DNA from: Acidovorax sp. Leaf78
GTDB taxonomy: Bacteria > Pseudomonadota > Gammaproteobacteria > Burkholderiales > Burkholderiaceae_C
Direction of reading: 5' to 3'
Length of the DNA stretch: 64,000 nt
Assembly: GCF_001422735.1 (NCBI RefSeq)
Contig: NZ_LMLZ01000003.1
Span: forward strand, 105,109 to 169,108
Shown: positions 50,050-59,222 of the stretch, piece by piece
Numbering within the stretch: the stretch's first letter is position 1
Layout of the letters: each line of letters begins with the position of its first letter
The notes under the pieces: generated by a model
Database searches by the model: none
Told to the model about the DNA's origin: nothing
What the model saw: only the letters and a program-made list of their open reading frames with translations
Program-made: the position numbers and the translations under genes

Positions 50050-51630
50050 ATGCGTTTCAAGACCCTTCTCCTGGCCGCGGCCATTGCCACTGCGTTGCCC
50101 CTGGCCGGCCAGGCAAAGACCTTCCGCTGGTCCCGTGCGGTGGACGTTTCGTCCTGGGACATCCATGCCCAGAACGTGGGCGTGAACAACACCCTGCACG
50201 CTGCCGTGTACGACACCCTGGTCGAGTACAACAGCAAGACCTTCAAGACCGAGCCCGCCCTGGCCACCGAATGGAAGCGCGTGAGCCCCACGCAGCTGCG
50301 CATCACCCTGCGCAAGGGCGTGAAGTTCAGCGACGGCAGCGACTTCACGGCCGACGACGCCAAGTTCTCGCTGGAGCGCGCCAAGGCCAAGAGCTCCAAC
50401 TACGCCGTGTATGCGCTGGGCATCGACCGCATCGAGAAGGTGGACGCTCACACCATTGACATTTTCTCCGACCTGCCCAACCCCGTGCTGGTGAACCAGC
50501 TCACCGAGCTGCGCATCCTGAGCAAGGCCTGGGCCGAGAAGAACAAGTCGGTCGAACCCAAGGACATCAAGACCAAGGACGAAAACTTTGCCCACCGCAA
50601 TGCGCTGGGCACTGGTCCGTTCCAGCTCAAATCCTGGGCGCCCGATCAGCGCGTGGTGCTCGAGCCCAACCCGCACTGGTGGGGCAAGTCGCAGTTCCCC
50701 ACCAACGTGACGGAGGTGGTCTACACCCCCATCAAGGCCGACGCCACGCGCACTGCCGCGCTGCTGTCGGGCGAGATCGACTTCGTGATCGACCCGAGCC
50801 TGCAGGACCTGGCGCGCATCCGCCAGACCCCCACGCTCAAGGTGCTGGAAGGCGCCGAGTACCGCACCATCTTCCTGGGCCTGGACCAGTACCGTGAAGA
50901 GCTGCCTGGCTCCGACGTGAAGGGCAAGAACCCGCTCAAGGACGTGCGGGTGCGCAAGGCGCTCTACCAGGCCATCGACATCAACGCCATCCAGCGCGTG
51001 GTGCTGCGCGGCCTGGCGCAGCCCACGGGCACGCTGATCGCCCGGCAGGTGAACGGCTGGACGCCCAAGGCCGACGTGCGCTGGCCTTACGACGCCAAGG
51101 CCGCGCAGAAGCTGCTGGCCGATGCGGGCTACCCCAACGGCTTCGAGGTGGACTTTGCCTGCAGCGCCGGCCGCTACATCAACGACGAGCAGCTGTGCCA
51201 GGCCATCACCTCGCACTGGGCCAAGATCGGCGTGAAGGCCAAGCTGCGCTCGCTGCCGTTTGCCACGTACTTCCCGATGATCCAGCGCAACGAGGCCAGC
51301 ATCTACCTGCTGGGCTGGGGCGTGCCGACCTTCGACGCGTTCTACTCGCTGCAGTCGCTGATCCGCTCGCCCGGCGCGGGTGGTGACGGCAACTTCAACC
51401 TGGGCCGCTACTCCGACCCGCAGCAGGACGCGCTGATCGAGCGCATCAAGAAGGAAACCGACGCACCCACACGCAACACGCTCATCGAGAAGGTGCTGGT
51501 GCAGGACCACGAGGCGATCTCGCACATCCCGCTGTACAACCAGGTGATCCCGTGGGCCGCCACGCAGAAGGTGGACGTGCCGCACCGTGCGGACAACCGC
51601 ATCGACTGGCGGTATCTGAAGGTGAATTGA
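50050..51630 (+). CDS. ABC transporter substrate-binding protein (peptide type, SBP family 5)
   Basis: Extracytoplasmic binding protein of 526 residues, the usual size for the DppA/OppA family. Signal peptide RFKTLLLAAAIATALPLAGQA; mature part starts KTFRWSRAVDVSSWD. Segments LHAAVYDTLVEYN, LRKGVKFSDGSDFTADDAKFS and GTGPFQLKSWAPDQ fit the family. It binds peptides or other small cationic solutes. No permease or ATPase gene is adjacent, and a terminator follows, so it is an orphan that must use a transporter encoded elsewhere. The ATG is preferred over an upstream GTG because the signal peptide begins there. Confidence 0.93.
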   Translation: MRFKTLLLAAAIATALPLAGQAKTFRWSRAVDVSSWDIHAQNVGVNNTLHAAVYDTLVEYNSKTFKTEPALATEWKRVSPTQLRITLRKGVKFSDGSDFTADDAKFSLERAKAKSSNYAVYALGIDRIEKVDAHTIDIFSDLPNPVLVNQLTELRILSKAWAEKNKSVEPKDIKTKDENFAHRNALGTGPFQLKSWAPDQRVVLEPNPHWWGKSQFPTNVTEVVYTPIKADATRTAALLSGEIDFVIDPSLQDLARIRQTPTLKVLEGAEYRTIFLGLDQYREELPGSDVKGKNPLKDVRVRKALYQAIDINAIQRVVLRGLAQPTGTLIARQVNGWTPKADVRWPYDAKAAQKLLADAGYPNGFEVDFACSAGRYINDEQLCQAITSHWAKIGVKAKLRSLPFATYFPMIQRNEASIYLLGWGVPTFDAFYSLQSLIRSPGAGGDGNFNLGRYSDPQQDALIERIKKETDAPTRNTLIEKVLVQDHEAISHIPLYNQVIPWAATQKVDVPHRADNRIDWRYLKVN

Positions 51631-51653
51631 TCCGCTGGCAGTGGTGGACATGA

Positions 51654-51696
51654 AAAGGCCCCGGCGCTGTGAAGGTGCAGGGGCCTTTCTTTTTTG
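51654..51696 (+). terminator. Intrinsic terminator after the SBP gene
   Basis: Stem AAAGGCCCC / GGGGCCTTT (9 bp) with a 17-base loop, followed by CTTTTTT. Confidence 0.85.
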
Positions 51697-51726
51697 GGGA
51701 GAGGGCGAGTGGCAGGATTTGCGCTG

Positions 51727-51748
51727 GCGGGCTGAGCCTGTCGAGGCC
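51727..51748 (-). repeat. Partial, inverted copy of the CTTCGACARGCTCAGCCC element
   Basis: Read on the minus strand: GCCTCGACAGGCTCAGCCCG, the core of the elements at 2386 and 2460 without the GAACGG end. Confidence 0.5.
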
Positions 51749-51783
51749 TTACACAGCAGCGCCTCAACCCGGTGCCACAACCC

Positions 51784-52392
51784 TCACGCCAACGCGCGCT
51801 GCACCGCAGGCCGCGCCGCCACGCGCTCGAAGTGGGCGGCCACCTTGGGGAATGTCGCGATGTCCACGCCATCGCTCTTCAACCAGCCGGCGATGGTGAA
51901 GAGGTACGCATCGGCCACCGAATAGTGCTCGCCCAGCACCCACGGGCCTTGCAGGTAGTGCTGCTCGATCACCTCGAAACACTCGGTCATGGTCTGCGGC
52001 ACCTTGCGCTGCATGGCTGCAATGGCTTCGGGCTCATCGGCCCAGCGGCCCGCGCGCCGGCCGTGGGCATGCGCCACGTGCACGGTGGATGCGAGGTAGC
52101 TGTTGAACTCCTGCAGGCGCGCCAGCGCGAAAGGGTCGTCCAGCGGTGCGAGCCGCGCCTCGGGAAATTGCTGCGCCACGTACACCAGCAGTGCCGGGGT
52201 TTCGGTCAGCACGCCGCGGTCGGTGACCAGCGCGGGCACGCGGCCCTTGGGGTTGATGGCCAGGTACTCGGCGCTGCGCTGCTGGCTGTTGGCAAAGTCC
52301 AGCCGCGCCACCTCGTGGCCCGCGTTGGCCTCGTGCAGGGCGATGTGGACGGCGAGGGCGCAGGTGCCGGGAGCGTAGAAGAGCTTGAGCAT
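51784..52392 (-). CDS. Glutathione S-transferase (beta-class-like)
   Basis: GST of 202 residues. The thioredoxin-fold N-terminal domain starts LKLFYAPGTCALAVHIAL with Cys11 at the position of the beta-class catalytic cysteine, and contains INPKGRVPALV (the cis-Pro loop) and LTETPALLVYVAQ. The helical C-terminal domain ends VAAHFERVAARPAVQRAL. It conjugates or reduces glutathione-linked compounds. It is third in a minus-strand operon after the HpcH/HpaI aldolase and panE genes, 44 bp from the latter. Confidence 0.92.
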   Translation of the reverse strand: MLKLFYAPGTCALAVHIALHEANAGHEVARLDFANSQQRSAEYLAINPKGRVPALVTDRGVLTETPALLVYVAQQFPEARLAPLDDPFALARLQEFNSYLASTVHVAHAHGRRAGRWADEPEAIAAMQRKVPQTMTECFEVIEQHYLQGPWVLGEHYSVADAYLFTIAGWLKSDGVDIATFPKVAAHFERVAARPAVQRALA

Positions 52393-52436
52393 GGTGATGG
52401 TGAGATTCGGGTCGGGTTGAGGAAAACGGAACGGAA

Positions 52437-53414
52437 CTAGTAGAGACCGCGGGTCTGTGCCATCAGCCGCACCAGGCCCAGCAGCGCATCGGTATGCGGC
52501 GTGGGCGTGTGGGTGATCTGGCCCAGCTCGCGCACTGCGCCCACCAGCGCATCGATCTCCATGGGCTTGCCGGCCTCCACGTCCTGCAGCATCGAGGTCT
52601 TGAAAGCGCCCAGCTTGCGCGTGACAGCGTGGCGGTCCTCGGGTTGCTGGTCGATGGGCAGGCCCAGCTTCTCGCCGATGGCCTTGGCTTCGAGCATGAC
52701 GTGCGAGATGAAGCCGCGCACCAGGTCGTCGTCCAGGATGCGGTCGGTGGTGGCGCCGGTGAGCGCGCTGATGGGGTTCATGGTGAGGTTGCCCCAGAGC
52801 TTGAACCAGATGTCGCGCTGGATGCGGTCCGACACTTCCACCTCGATGCCGCCGCGCTGCAGCAACGCGGCCAGTGTCTGCAGGCGCGCGCTCTGGCTGC
52901 CGTCCGGCTCGCCCACGATGAGGCGGTTGCCGAAATGCTGGCGCACAAAGCCTGGCGCCTCCAGCGAGCAGCTGGTGTGCACCACGCTGCCCACCACATT
53001 GCGGCTGGGGATGGCACGGGCGATCACGCCGCCGGCATCCACGGACTGCAGTGCCTGCCCTTGCGCCGCGCCGCCAAAGCCGTCCAGAAACCACCACGGC
53101 ACGCCGTTCATGGCCGTGAGCACGATGGTGTCAGGTCCTATCAGCGGGTCCATGGCCTGCGCCACGTCTGGCAGGCCTGGCGCCTTGACGGCCACGACCA
53201 CCAGGTCCTGCACGCCCAGCGCCGCGGGGTTGTCCTGCGCAGTCACTGCGGTGTGCACCACCGTGCCATCCGGGCGGCGCAGGCGCAGGCCGTCGGCCGT
53301 CAAGGCGTGCAGCGTGGCGCCGCGCGCCACGAGGCTGACGTCGCAGCCCGCCTGCGCCAGGGCCACGCCCAGCCAGCCGCCAATGGCGCCAGCGCCGTAG
53401 ATACATGCTTTCAT
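52437..53414 (-). CDS. panE: 2-dehydropantoate 2-reductase
   Basis: Ketopantoate reductase of 325 residues. The NADPH motif GAGAIGGWLG begins at residue 7; the catalytic lysine is probably the Lys in FKLWGNLTMNP, and Glu in GKPMEIDALVG is the second family position. It reduces 2-dehydropantoate to pantoate in pantothenate synthesis, or a similar 2-keto acid: the family has many paralogues. It lies between an HpcH/HpaI aldolase gene and a GST gene on the same strand. An in-frame TTG two codons upstream is possible but less likely. Confidence 0.9.
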   Translation of the reverse strand: MKACIYGAGAIGGWLGVALAQAGCDVSLVARGATLHALTADGLRLRRPDGTVVHTAVTAQDNPAALGVQDLVVVAVKAPGLPDVAQAMDPLIGPDTIVLTAMNGVPWWFLDGFGGAAQGQALQSVDAGGVIARAIPSRNVVGSVVHTSCSLEAPGFVRQHFGNRLIVGEPDGSQSARLQTLAALLQRGGIEVEVSDRIQRDIWFKLWGNLTMNPISALTGATTDRILDDDLVRGFISHVMLEAKAIGEKLGLPIDQQPEDRHAVTRKLGAFKTSMLQDVEAGKPMEIDALVGAVRELGQITHTPTPHTDALLGLVRLMAQTRGLY

Positions 53415-53480
53415 CGTCAAGGCTTTCAGTCAGGGAATGGAGAGATAGATAAATAAAGGAAGAGACAAAGAGGGGCTGTG

Positions 53481-54308
53481 TCAGTAGCCCAGCGGTCGCG
53501 TCGTCGCGCCGCCCGTGTCCCGAAAGCGCGCCGCCAGGTCGGCCGCCGCGCTGGCCAGCAGCATGGTGTCCACACCCACCGCCACGAACAAAGCGCCGGC
53601 GGCCAGCCATTCGCGCGCCTGCGCCTCGCTGGTCGCCAGGATGCCCGGCGCCTTGCCCGCGCGCAGGATGCGCGCGATGCCTTCGTGGATGGCCGCCTGC
53701 ACATCCGGGTGGCCGGGGTCGCCCCGGTGCCCCATGGACGCCGACAGGTCGGCCGGGCCGATGAACACGCCGTCCACACCCGGCGTGGCGGCAATCGCAT
53801 CGAGGTTGCGCATCGCCTCCACCGTCTCGGCCTGCACCAGCAGGCAGACCTGCGCGTTGGCCTCGTGCACGTACTGCGGATAGGCCTGCCAGCGCGACGA
53901 GCGGGCGAGGGCGCTGCCCATGCCGCGCACGCCTTCGGGGGCGTAGCGCGTGGCGCGGACCAGGGCCTGGGCTTGCTCGGCCGTGTCCACCATGGGCACC
54001 AGCAGCGTCTGCGCGCCGATGTCCAGGTACTGCTTGATCAGCGCGGTGTCGCCCACCGGCACGCGGGCGATGGCGTGGGGCGGCGTGGCGCCAGGGGGCA
54101 GGGCGGCGGTGGCGCTGGCGATGGCCTGCAGCTGGTGCAGGATGGAGCGCACGTCGTTGGGCGCATGCTCGCCGTCGACCAGCAGCCAGTCGTAGCCGGT
54201 GCCTGCGACGATCTCGGCCGTGTAGGCGTCGGCCAGGGCCAGCCACAGGCCGATCTGGGCCTGCCCCTGGGCCATGGCCGCCTTGAAGCGGTTGGTGGGT
54301 GTGTGCAT
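53481..54308 (-). CDS. HpcH/HpaI-family aldolase
   Basis: Class II metal-dependent aldolase of 275 residues (4-hydroxy-2-oxoheptanedioate aldolase type). The catalytic His-Asp region is DGEHAPND near 47-54, the metal ligands are expected in [10 protein letters not shown] (Glu) and [10 protein letters not shown] (Asp), and [19 protein letters not shown] fits the family. It splits 4-hydroxy-2-ketoacids to pyruvate and an aldehyde. It is the first gene of the operon with panE and a GST gene, and divergent from radA. The natural substrate is not evident from sequence. Confidence 0.92.
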   Translation of the reverse strand: MHTPTNRFKAAMAQGQAQIGLWLALADAYTAEIVAGTGYDWLLVDGEHAPNDVRSILHQLQAIASATAALPPGATPPHAIARVPVGDTALIKQYLDIGAQTLLVPMVDTAEQAQALVRATRYAPEGVRGMGSALARSSRWQAYPQYVHEANAQVCLLVQAETVEAMRNLDAIAATPGVDGVFIGPADLSASMGHRGDPGHPDVQAAIHEGIARILRAGKAPGILATSEAQAREWLAAGALFVAVGVDTMLLASAAADLAARFRDTGGATTRPLGY

Positions 54309-54425
54309 GCGTGCATTTTGCCGATGATGGCAAGCCTGTGCGCGCTGCACCGTCTGCTGGCGCCGCACCGGCGCCGCTATAGTCTGCAGCCCGCCCTGCC
54401 GAACGCTCCCTCTTCAACTCTTGCC

Positions 54426-55805
54426 ATGGCCAAAGAAAAAACTGTCTTCACCTGCACCGAGTGCGGTGGCACCAGCCCGCGCTGGCTGGGCAAGTGCCCC
54501 GCCTGCGGCGCCTGGAACACGCTGATCGAAGCCGTGGCGGACGCAGGGCCCGGCAAGAACCGCTACAGCACGCCGCAGTTCGCGGGCCTGAACCAGGCCC
54601 AGGCGGTGATGCCGTTGTCGGCCATCGAGGCGAGCGACGTGGAGCGCACCCCGAGCGGCATCGACGAGCTTGACCGTGTGCTGGGCGGCGGCATCGTCGA
54701 AGGCGGCGTGGTGCTCATCGGCGGCGACCCGGGCATCGGCAAGTCCACGCTGCTGCTGCAGGCGCTCGACGCGCTGCAGCGCGCCGGCCTGCCCACGCTG
54801 TATGTGACGGGCGAGGAAAGCGGCGCGCAGGTGGCGCTGCGATCGCGCCGGCTGGGGCTGGACCACAGCCAGGTCAACGTGCTGGCAGAGATCCAGCTGG
54901 AAAAGATTCTGGCCACCATCGATTCCATGCAGCCCGCCGTGGCGGTGATCGACTCCATCCAGACCGTGTACTCCGACCAGCTGACCTCGGCCCCGGGCTC
55001 GGTAGCGCAGGTGCGCGAATGCGCGGCCCACCTGACGCGTGCGGCCAAGGCTTCGGGCGTGGCCATCGTGCTGGTGGGCCACGTGACGAAAGAAGGGGCC
55101 CTGGCCGGCCCGCGCGTGCTGGAGCACATGGTGGACACGGTGCTGTACTTCGAAGGCGACACGCACAGCCAGTTCCGACTGGTGCGGGCCATCAAGAACC
55201 GCTTTGGCGCGGTCAACGAGATCGGCGTGTTCGCCATGACGGAAAAGGGGCTCAAGGGCGTGAGCAACCCGAGCGCCATCTTCCTGTCGCAGCACAGCGA
55301 GCCGGTGCCCGGCAGCTGCGTGATGGTCACGCTGGAGGGCACACGGCCCATGCTGGTGGAGATCCAGGCGCTGGTCGACAGCGCGGGCCCCAGCCCCCGG
55401 CGCCTGTCCGTGGGCCTGGACAAGGACCGCCTGGCCATGCTGCTGGCCGTGCTGCACCGCCACGCCGGTGTGGCCTGCATGGACCAGGATGTGTTCGTGA
55501 ATGCGGTGGGCGGCGTGCGCATCAGCGAGCCCGCTGCCGATTTGGCTGTGATGCTGGCCATTACCTCCAGCCTGCGCGGCAAGGCGCTGCCGCAGGGCTT
55601 TCTGGCGTTTGGCGAGGTGGGGCTGGCGGGCGAGGTGCGGCCCGCGCCGCGCGGTCAGGAGCGCTTGAAGGAGGCCGCCAAGCTCGGCTTTCGCGTGGCC
55701 GTGGTGCCCAAGGCCAATGCGCCCAAGAAGCCCATCGAAGGCCTCACCATCCACGCCGTGGAGCGGGTGGAAGAGGCGATGAACGTGGTGCGGGAGATCG
55801 GCTAG
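54426..55805 (+). CDS. radA: DNA repair protein RadA (Sms)
   Basis: RadA of 459 residues. The zinc finger uses Cys10, Cys13, Cys24 and Cys27 (CTECG and CPACG). The RecA-like core carries Walker A GGDPGIGKST (99-108), the RadA signature KNRFG at 257-261, and the C-terminal Lon-protease-like domain (about 290-455). It acts as a branch-migration helicase in recombination. It is divergent from the aldolase operon with 117 bp between. Confidence 0.97.
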   Translation: MAKEKTVFTCTECGGTSPRWLGKCPACGAWNTLIEAVADAGPGKNRYSTPQFAGLNQAQAVMPLSAIEASDVERTPSGIDELDRVLGGGIVEGGVVLIGGDPGIGKSTLLLQALDALQRAGLPTLYVTGEESGAQVALRSRRLGLDHSQVNVLAEIQLEKILATIDSMQPAVAVIDSIQTVYSDQLTSAPGSVAQVRECAAHLTRAAKASGVAIVLVGHVTKEGALAGPRVLEHMVDTVLYFEGDTHSQFRLVRAIKNRFGAVNEIGVFAMTEKGLKGVSNPSAIFLSQHSEPVPGSCVMVTLEGTRPMLVEIQALVDSAGPSPRRLSVGLDKDRLAMLLAVLHRHAGVACMDQDVFVNAVGGVRISEPAADLAVMLAITSSLRGKALPQGFLAFGEVGLAGEVRPAPRGQERLKEAAKLGFRVAVVPKANAPKKPIEGLTIHAVERVEEAMNVVREIG

Positions 55806-55823
55806 GCGACCAGGTGGCCGGGC

Positions 55824-56504
55824 TCAGCCCACGGGCCTGCAGACGGCGGTGACGCGCTTGTACAGCACGGTGCCGCTGTACAGGCCCAGCACTTCCTCGC
55901 GCGTGCATTGCATGGTCAGTGCGTGCTGGCCTTCCATGGAGATGGCAGCGGCAGACTCGTATTTGGCGGTGGCTTGCGTGCCGTCGGCACTGACGCGAAT
56001 GTCCATTTTGTTCAGGCGTGTGGAAGAGCGCAGGCCCCCGGCCTGCATCGCCTGGGCGGACTGTTGCTGCAGCGCGCAGATGTCGCCTCGCCCGCCGGAG
56101 TACACGCTCGGCGGAGAGTTGCTGTGGTCTGTCAGTTTGAAATTCAGGTCGGGTGCGGCCAGCGCGCACTGGCCGCGGTAGTCCTTGCGGTCCCCCAGGT
56201 CGACGGCGCGTTGCAGCACGGCCTCGACCACCGCCGGTGTCAGCTTGGTGATGGGCTCGGCCTTGGCGCTGTTGCTGCTGGTGGCTGGCGCAGCGGCAGC
56301 GGGCGCACTGGCCTTGGCCGCAGGGGCAGTGGCCACCGCTGGCCGTGCGGCCGGGGGCGCAGGCCGCGGTGCCTGTTCGCACGCGCGGTCCGAGTAGGTC
56401 GTTTGCCCTTTGTCGTTTGTGCACTTGAACATGTGCTGGGCGGATGCCGTGGTGGTGGACAGGGCAGCCACCAGGGCTGCGAGCAGAAGGGGTGCGTTGC
56501 GCAT
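55824..56504 (-). CDS. Secreted DUF4124-domain protein
   Basis: Protein of 226 residues with a Sec signal peptide (LLLAALVAALSTTTASA). The DUF4124 segment HMFKCTNDKGQTTYSDRAC lies just after it, followed by a Pro/Ala-rich linker (about 45-85) and a C-terminal domain of no known family that ends LYSGTVLYKRVTAVCRPV. DUF4124 is common in secreted proteins of betaproteobacteria; function unknown. It converges on radA with 19 bp between the stops. Confidence 0.82.
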   Translation of the reverse strand: MRNAPLLLAALVAALSTTTASAQHMFKCTNDKGQTTYSDRACEQAPRPAPPAARPAVATAPAAKASAPAAAAPATSSNSAKAEPITKLTPAVVEAVLQRAVDLGDRKDYRGQCALAAPDLNFKLTDHSNSPPSVYSGGRGDICALQQQSAQAMQAGGLRSSTRLNKMDIRVSADGTQATAKYESAAAISMEGQHALTMQCTREEVLGLYSGTVLYKRVTAVCRPVG

Positions 56505-56605
56505 GAAGGGGCCGTGGGCGAAAGGAGAGACCGCGCTATTAGATCAGCCCGCGACGACAGCCCGCAGCATCCGCTGCAAGGTGCGGGTGCCGCGGAGCCG
56601 GTGCG

Positions 56606-58414
56606 TCAGAAGGATTCCCAATCGTCGTCCGAGCCCTTGGTGGCCTTCGGTGCAGTGGCAGCGGGTGTGGCGGCTGGTGCCACGGTGGGCTTCGGAGCCT
56701 GAAGCTTGCGGGCGGTGGCCGCAGCTGGGGCTGTACCCGAGGCCTTTGCCGCAGGTGCCTTGGCGGTACGCAGGGCCGGCGCTGGGCTGCGCGCGGCAGT
56801 GGCGGCAGACACGCGGGGCGCCGCAGGCCGGGGTGCCGGAGCACGGTCAGGGGTGGGCGCTGCGGGCGTGTGCCCCACGTTGAACACCGACACCACTTCG
56901 GACAGGCGCTGGGCTTGGTCGCGCAGCGACGAGGCAGCGGCGGCCGATTCTTCCACCAGCGCGGCATTTTGCTGTGTCATCTGGTCCAGGTTGCTCACCG
57001 CCTGGTTGACCTGGCCGATGCCGTCGCGCTGCTCGTTCGACGACGCGGTGATCTCGCCGATCAGGTCGGATACGCGGCGCACGCTGGCGACGATCTCGTC
57101 CATGGTCTGCCCGGCCTGCGCCACCTGGCCGGAGCCGGTTTCCACGGTGTTCACCGAGGCACCGATGAGGTTCTTGATCTCCTTGGCCGCTTCGGCGCTG
57201 CGCTGCGCCAGGCCGCGCACTTCGCTGGCCACCACCGCAAAGCCCCGGCCCTGCTCGCCCGCGCGGGCGGCTTCCACCGCCGCGTTCAGCGCCAGGATGT
57301 TGGTCTGAAAAGCGATGCCGTCGATCACGCCGATGATGTCGGCGATCTTGCGCGAGCTGTTGGTGATGTGCTGCATGCTCTCCACCACCTGTGCCACGAC
57401 CTCGCCGCCGCGCGTGGCGGCCTGCGCGGCGGTGGACGCCAGCTGGTTGGCCTGGCGCGCCGTGTCGGCGGACTGGGTGACGGTGGCGGTGAGTTCTTCC
57501 ATGCTGGCGGCGGTCTGCTGCAGGTTGGCAGCGGTCTGCTCCGTGCGGGCCGACAGGTCGTGGTTGCCGGTGGCGATCTCCACCGAGGCGTTGGACATCG
57601 AATCGACGCCGCTGCGCACTTCTGCCACCAGGCTGCGCAGGCGCGCGGCCATCTGCGAGACGGAGCGCAGCAGGTGGCCGAACTCGTCCTGGCGGTCATC
57701 GTCGGCCGACACGGTGAGGTTGCCGGCGGCAATCGCATCGGACAACTCCACTGCGCGGTTCAGCGGGCGTGTGATGGAACGCACCAGCAGGAACGACAGC
57801 ACCAGGCCCAGCACGAACACGATGCCTTGCGTCAGCCAGGCCAGCACATTGGCCTGGGTGCGGGCGGCCTGGGCCTCCTGCCGCGCGGCGTCGCGCTGGC
57901 TTTGCTGCAACTGCACGAAGGCTTCCAGGCTGTCCACGTAGCTGCCGATGGCGGCCAAGTACTTGCTCTCGATGAAGGCCTTGAAGGCGGCGCCGTCGCC
58001 CCCTTGCTTGATCTCGCGGGCCTGCTTGTTCAGGGCCAGCACATTGCTGCGCTCGCTGGCCACGCGCTCCAGCGCTTTCTTATCGGCAGGGGTGGTGGCC
58101 AGCTCCAGCACCTTGGCCTGGATGGCCGAGATGCCGGCGATGCCCGCCTTCACGCGGCCGTCGAAGAGGGTGGTCAGGTCCGGGTCGGGGGTGGCGTTGC
58201 TGGCCAGCACGCGCTCGCCGGTGGTCTCGGTGGCGCCCTTCCACTGCACTGCCAGCGTGATGCGGTTTTCGAACGATGCCATCGACTCCAGGGTGCGGTC
58301 CATCACCCGGCCGGCCTGGTGCTGTGCCCAGACCGAGACCAGCAGCATGGCACCCAGCAGACCCACGATAGAACCCCATAGCTTGGGCGCCAGGCGCACG
58401 TTATCCAGTTTCAT
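56606..58414 (-). CDS. Methyl-accepting chemotaxis protein
   Basis: Chemoreceptor of 602 residues. One membrane helix near 10-32, a periplasmic helical sensor domain (about 35-190), a second helix (about 195-215), HAMP, and the signalling domain with the hairpin tip segment EQGRGFAVVASEVRGLAQRS. After the coiled coil comes a Pro/Ala/Lys-rich tail of about 80 residues ending DDWESF. That end resembles the NWETF tether of E. coli receptors that binds CheR and CheB. The start follows GGAG by 8 bases. The ligand is unknown; the sensor looks like the four-helix type. Confidence 0.94.
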   Translation of the reverse strand: MKLDNVRLAPKLWGSIVGLLGAMLLVSVWAQHQAGRVMDRTLESMASFENRITLAVQWKGATETTGERVLASNATPDPDLTTLFDGRVKAGIAGISAIQAKVLELATTPADKKALERVASERSNVLALNKQAREIKQGGDGAAFKAFIESKYLAAIGSYVDSLEAFVQLQQSQRDAARQEAQAARTQANVLAWLTQGIVFVLGLVLSFLLVRSITRPLNRAVELSDAIAAGNLTVSADDDRQDEFGHLLRSVSQMAARLRSLVAEVRSGVDSMSNASVEIATGNHDLSARTEQTAANLQQTAASMEELTATVTQSADTARQANQLASTAAQAATRGGEVVAQVVESMQHITNSSRKIADIIGVIDGIAFQTNILALNAAVEAARAGEQGRGFAVVASEVRGLAQRSAEAAKEIKNLIGASVNTVETGSGQVAQAGQTMDEIVASVRRVSDLIGEITASSNEQRDGIGQVNQAVSNLDQMTQQNAALVEESAAAASSLRDQAQRLSEVVSVFNVGHTPAAPTPDRAPAPRPAAPRVSAATAARSPAPALRTAKAPAAKASGTAPAAATARKLQAPKPTVAPAATPAATAPKATKGSDDDWESF

Positions 58415-58641
58415 TCCATGATCTCCAGAAGGAAGAACCTGCATTTTTGGTGCTTCGGTGCCTGCAGTAAACACCCGGCAGAGCAAGATGGGGCGCCGCT
58501 GTGCGCTAATTTGATTAATGTAGCGCTTACACAACGAAACACTTTGGTGGCGACGCTCGCGAACCCTCTTGCAGGAGCGAGGGCGACCAAGGCGCGGGGG
58601 ATTGGGCGGAGCCGCCAGGCACTCATAAGACAATAGCGGCC

Positions 58642-59064
58642 ATGAATTTGCGCAATATCTTTGTACCGCTGGGCATCGTCGGGGTCATCGTTTTTGGTTT
58701 CGTGGCCTACGGCTGGGCGGGCGTGGCGGCCGTGGCCGGGGGGCTGGTGATGTGGGGCCTGCTGCATTTCACCCGCCTCATGACAGTGATGAAGAAGGCG
58801 GCCAATCGTCCGATGGGCTATGTGGGAAGCGCGGTGATGCTGAACGCGCGGCTGAGCGTGGGGGTGAACCTCATGCACGTGGTGGCGATGACCCAGTCGC
58901 TGGGCGAGCAGCTGTCGGCGGCAGACACGGAGCCCGAGATCTACCGATGGACCGACGGCACCCAGTCGCACGTGACCTGCGAGTTCCGCAACGGCAAGCT
59001 GGTCAAGTGGGAGCTGGTGCGGCCCCAGAGCGAGGAGCCGGTCTCGCCCCCAGCCGCGCCGTAG
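58642..59064 (+). CDS. Small membrane protein upstream of ilvE
   Basis: Protein of 140 residues with two N-terminal hydrophobic helices (FVPLGIVGVIVFGFVAYG and VAAVAGGLVMWGLLH), followed by a soluble part with YRWTDGTQSHVTCEFRNGKL. It is conserved in position ahead of ilvE in Burkholderiales, where it is sometimes labelled glycerate kinase without any kinase feature; none is seen here either. Function unknown. Confidence 0.75.
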   Translation: MNLRNIFVPLGIVGVIVFGFVAYGWAGVAAVAGGLVMWGLLHFTRLMTVMKKAANRPMGYVGSAVMLNARLSVGVNLMHVVAMTQSLGEQLSAADTEPEIYRWTDGTQSHVTCEFRNGKLVKWELVRPQSEEPVSPPAAP

Positions 59065-59222
59065 GCAGGCGCTTTTATCGCTGCCGTGCGGCTGGATCGG
59101 TACGGTTGTGCGCAGCAGGCGTACGCCGGTGCCCTGCCGGTGCAGGGTGCGCCCTAGGGCGGCAGCCGGGCGGCGGTCGCCTAAAATCTCGCCTTTGCGA
59201 CCCACAGCAACCAAGGATACCC

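Noticed and set aside
49237..51780. An 847-codon open frame opposite the argO and binding-protein genes
   Set aside because: It lies antisense to well-supported genes and has the composition of a shadow frame.
58642..59064. Glycerate kinase label for the gene upstream of ilvE
   Set aside because: The 140-residue membrane protein has no nucleotide-binding or kinase motif.
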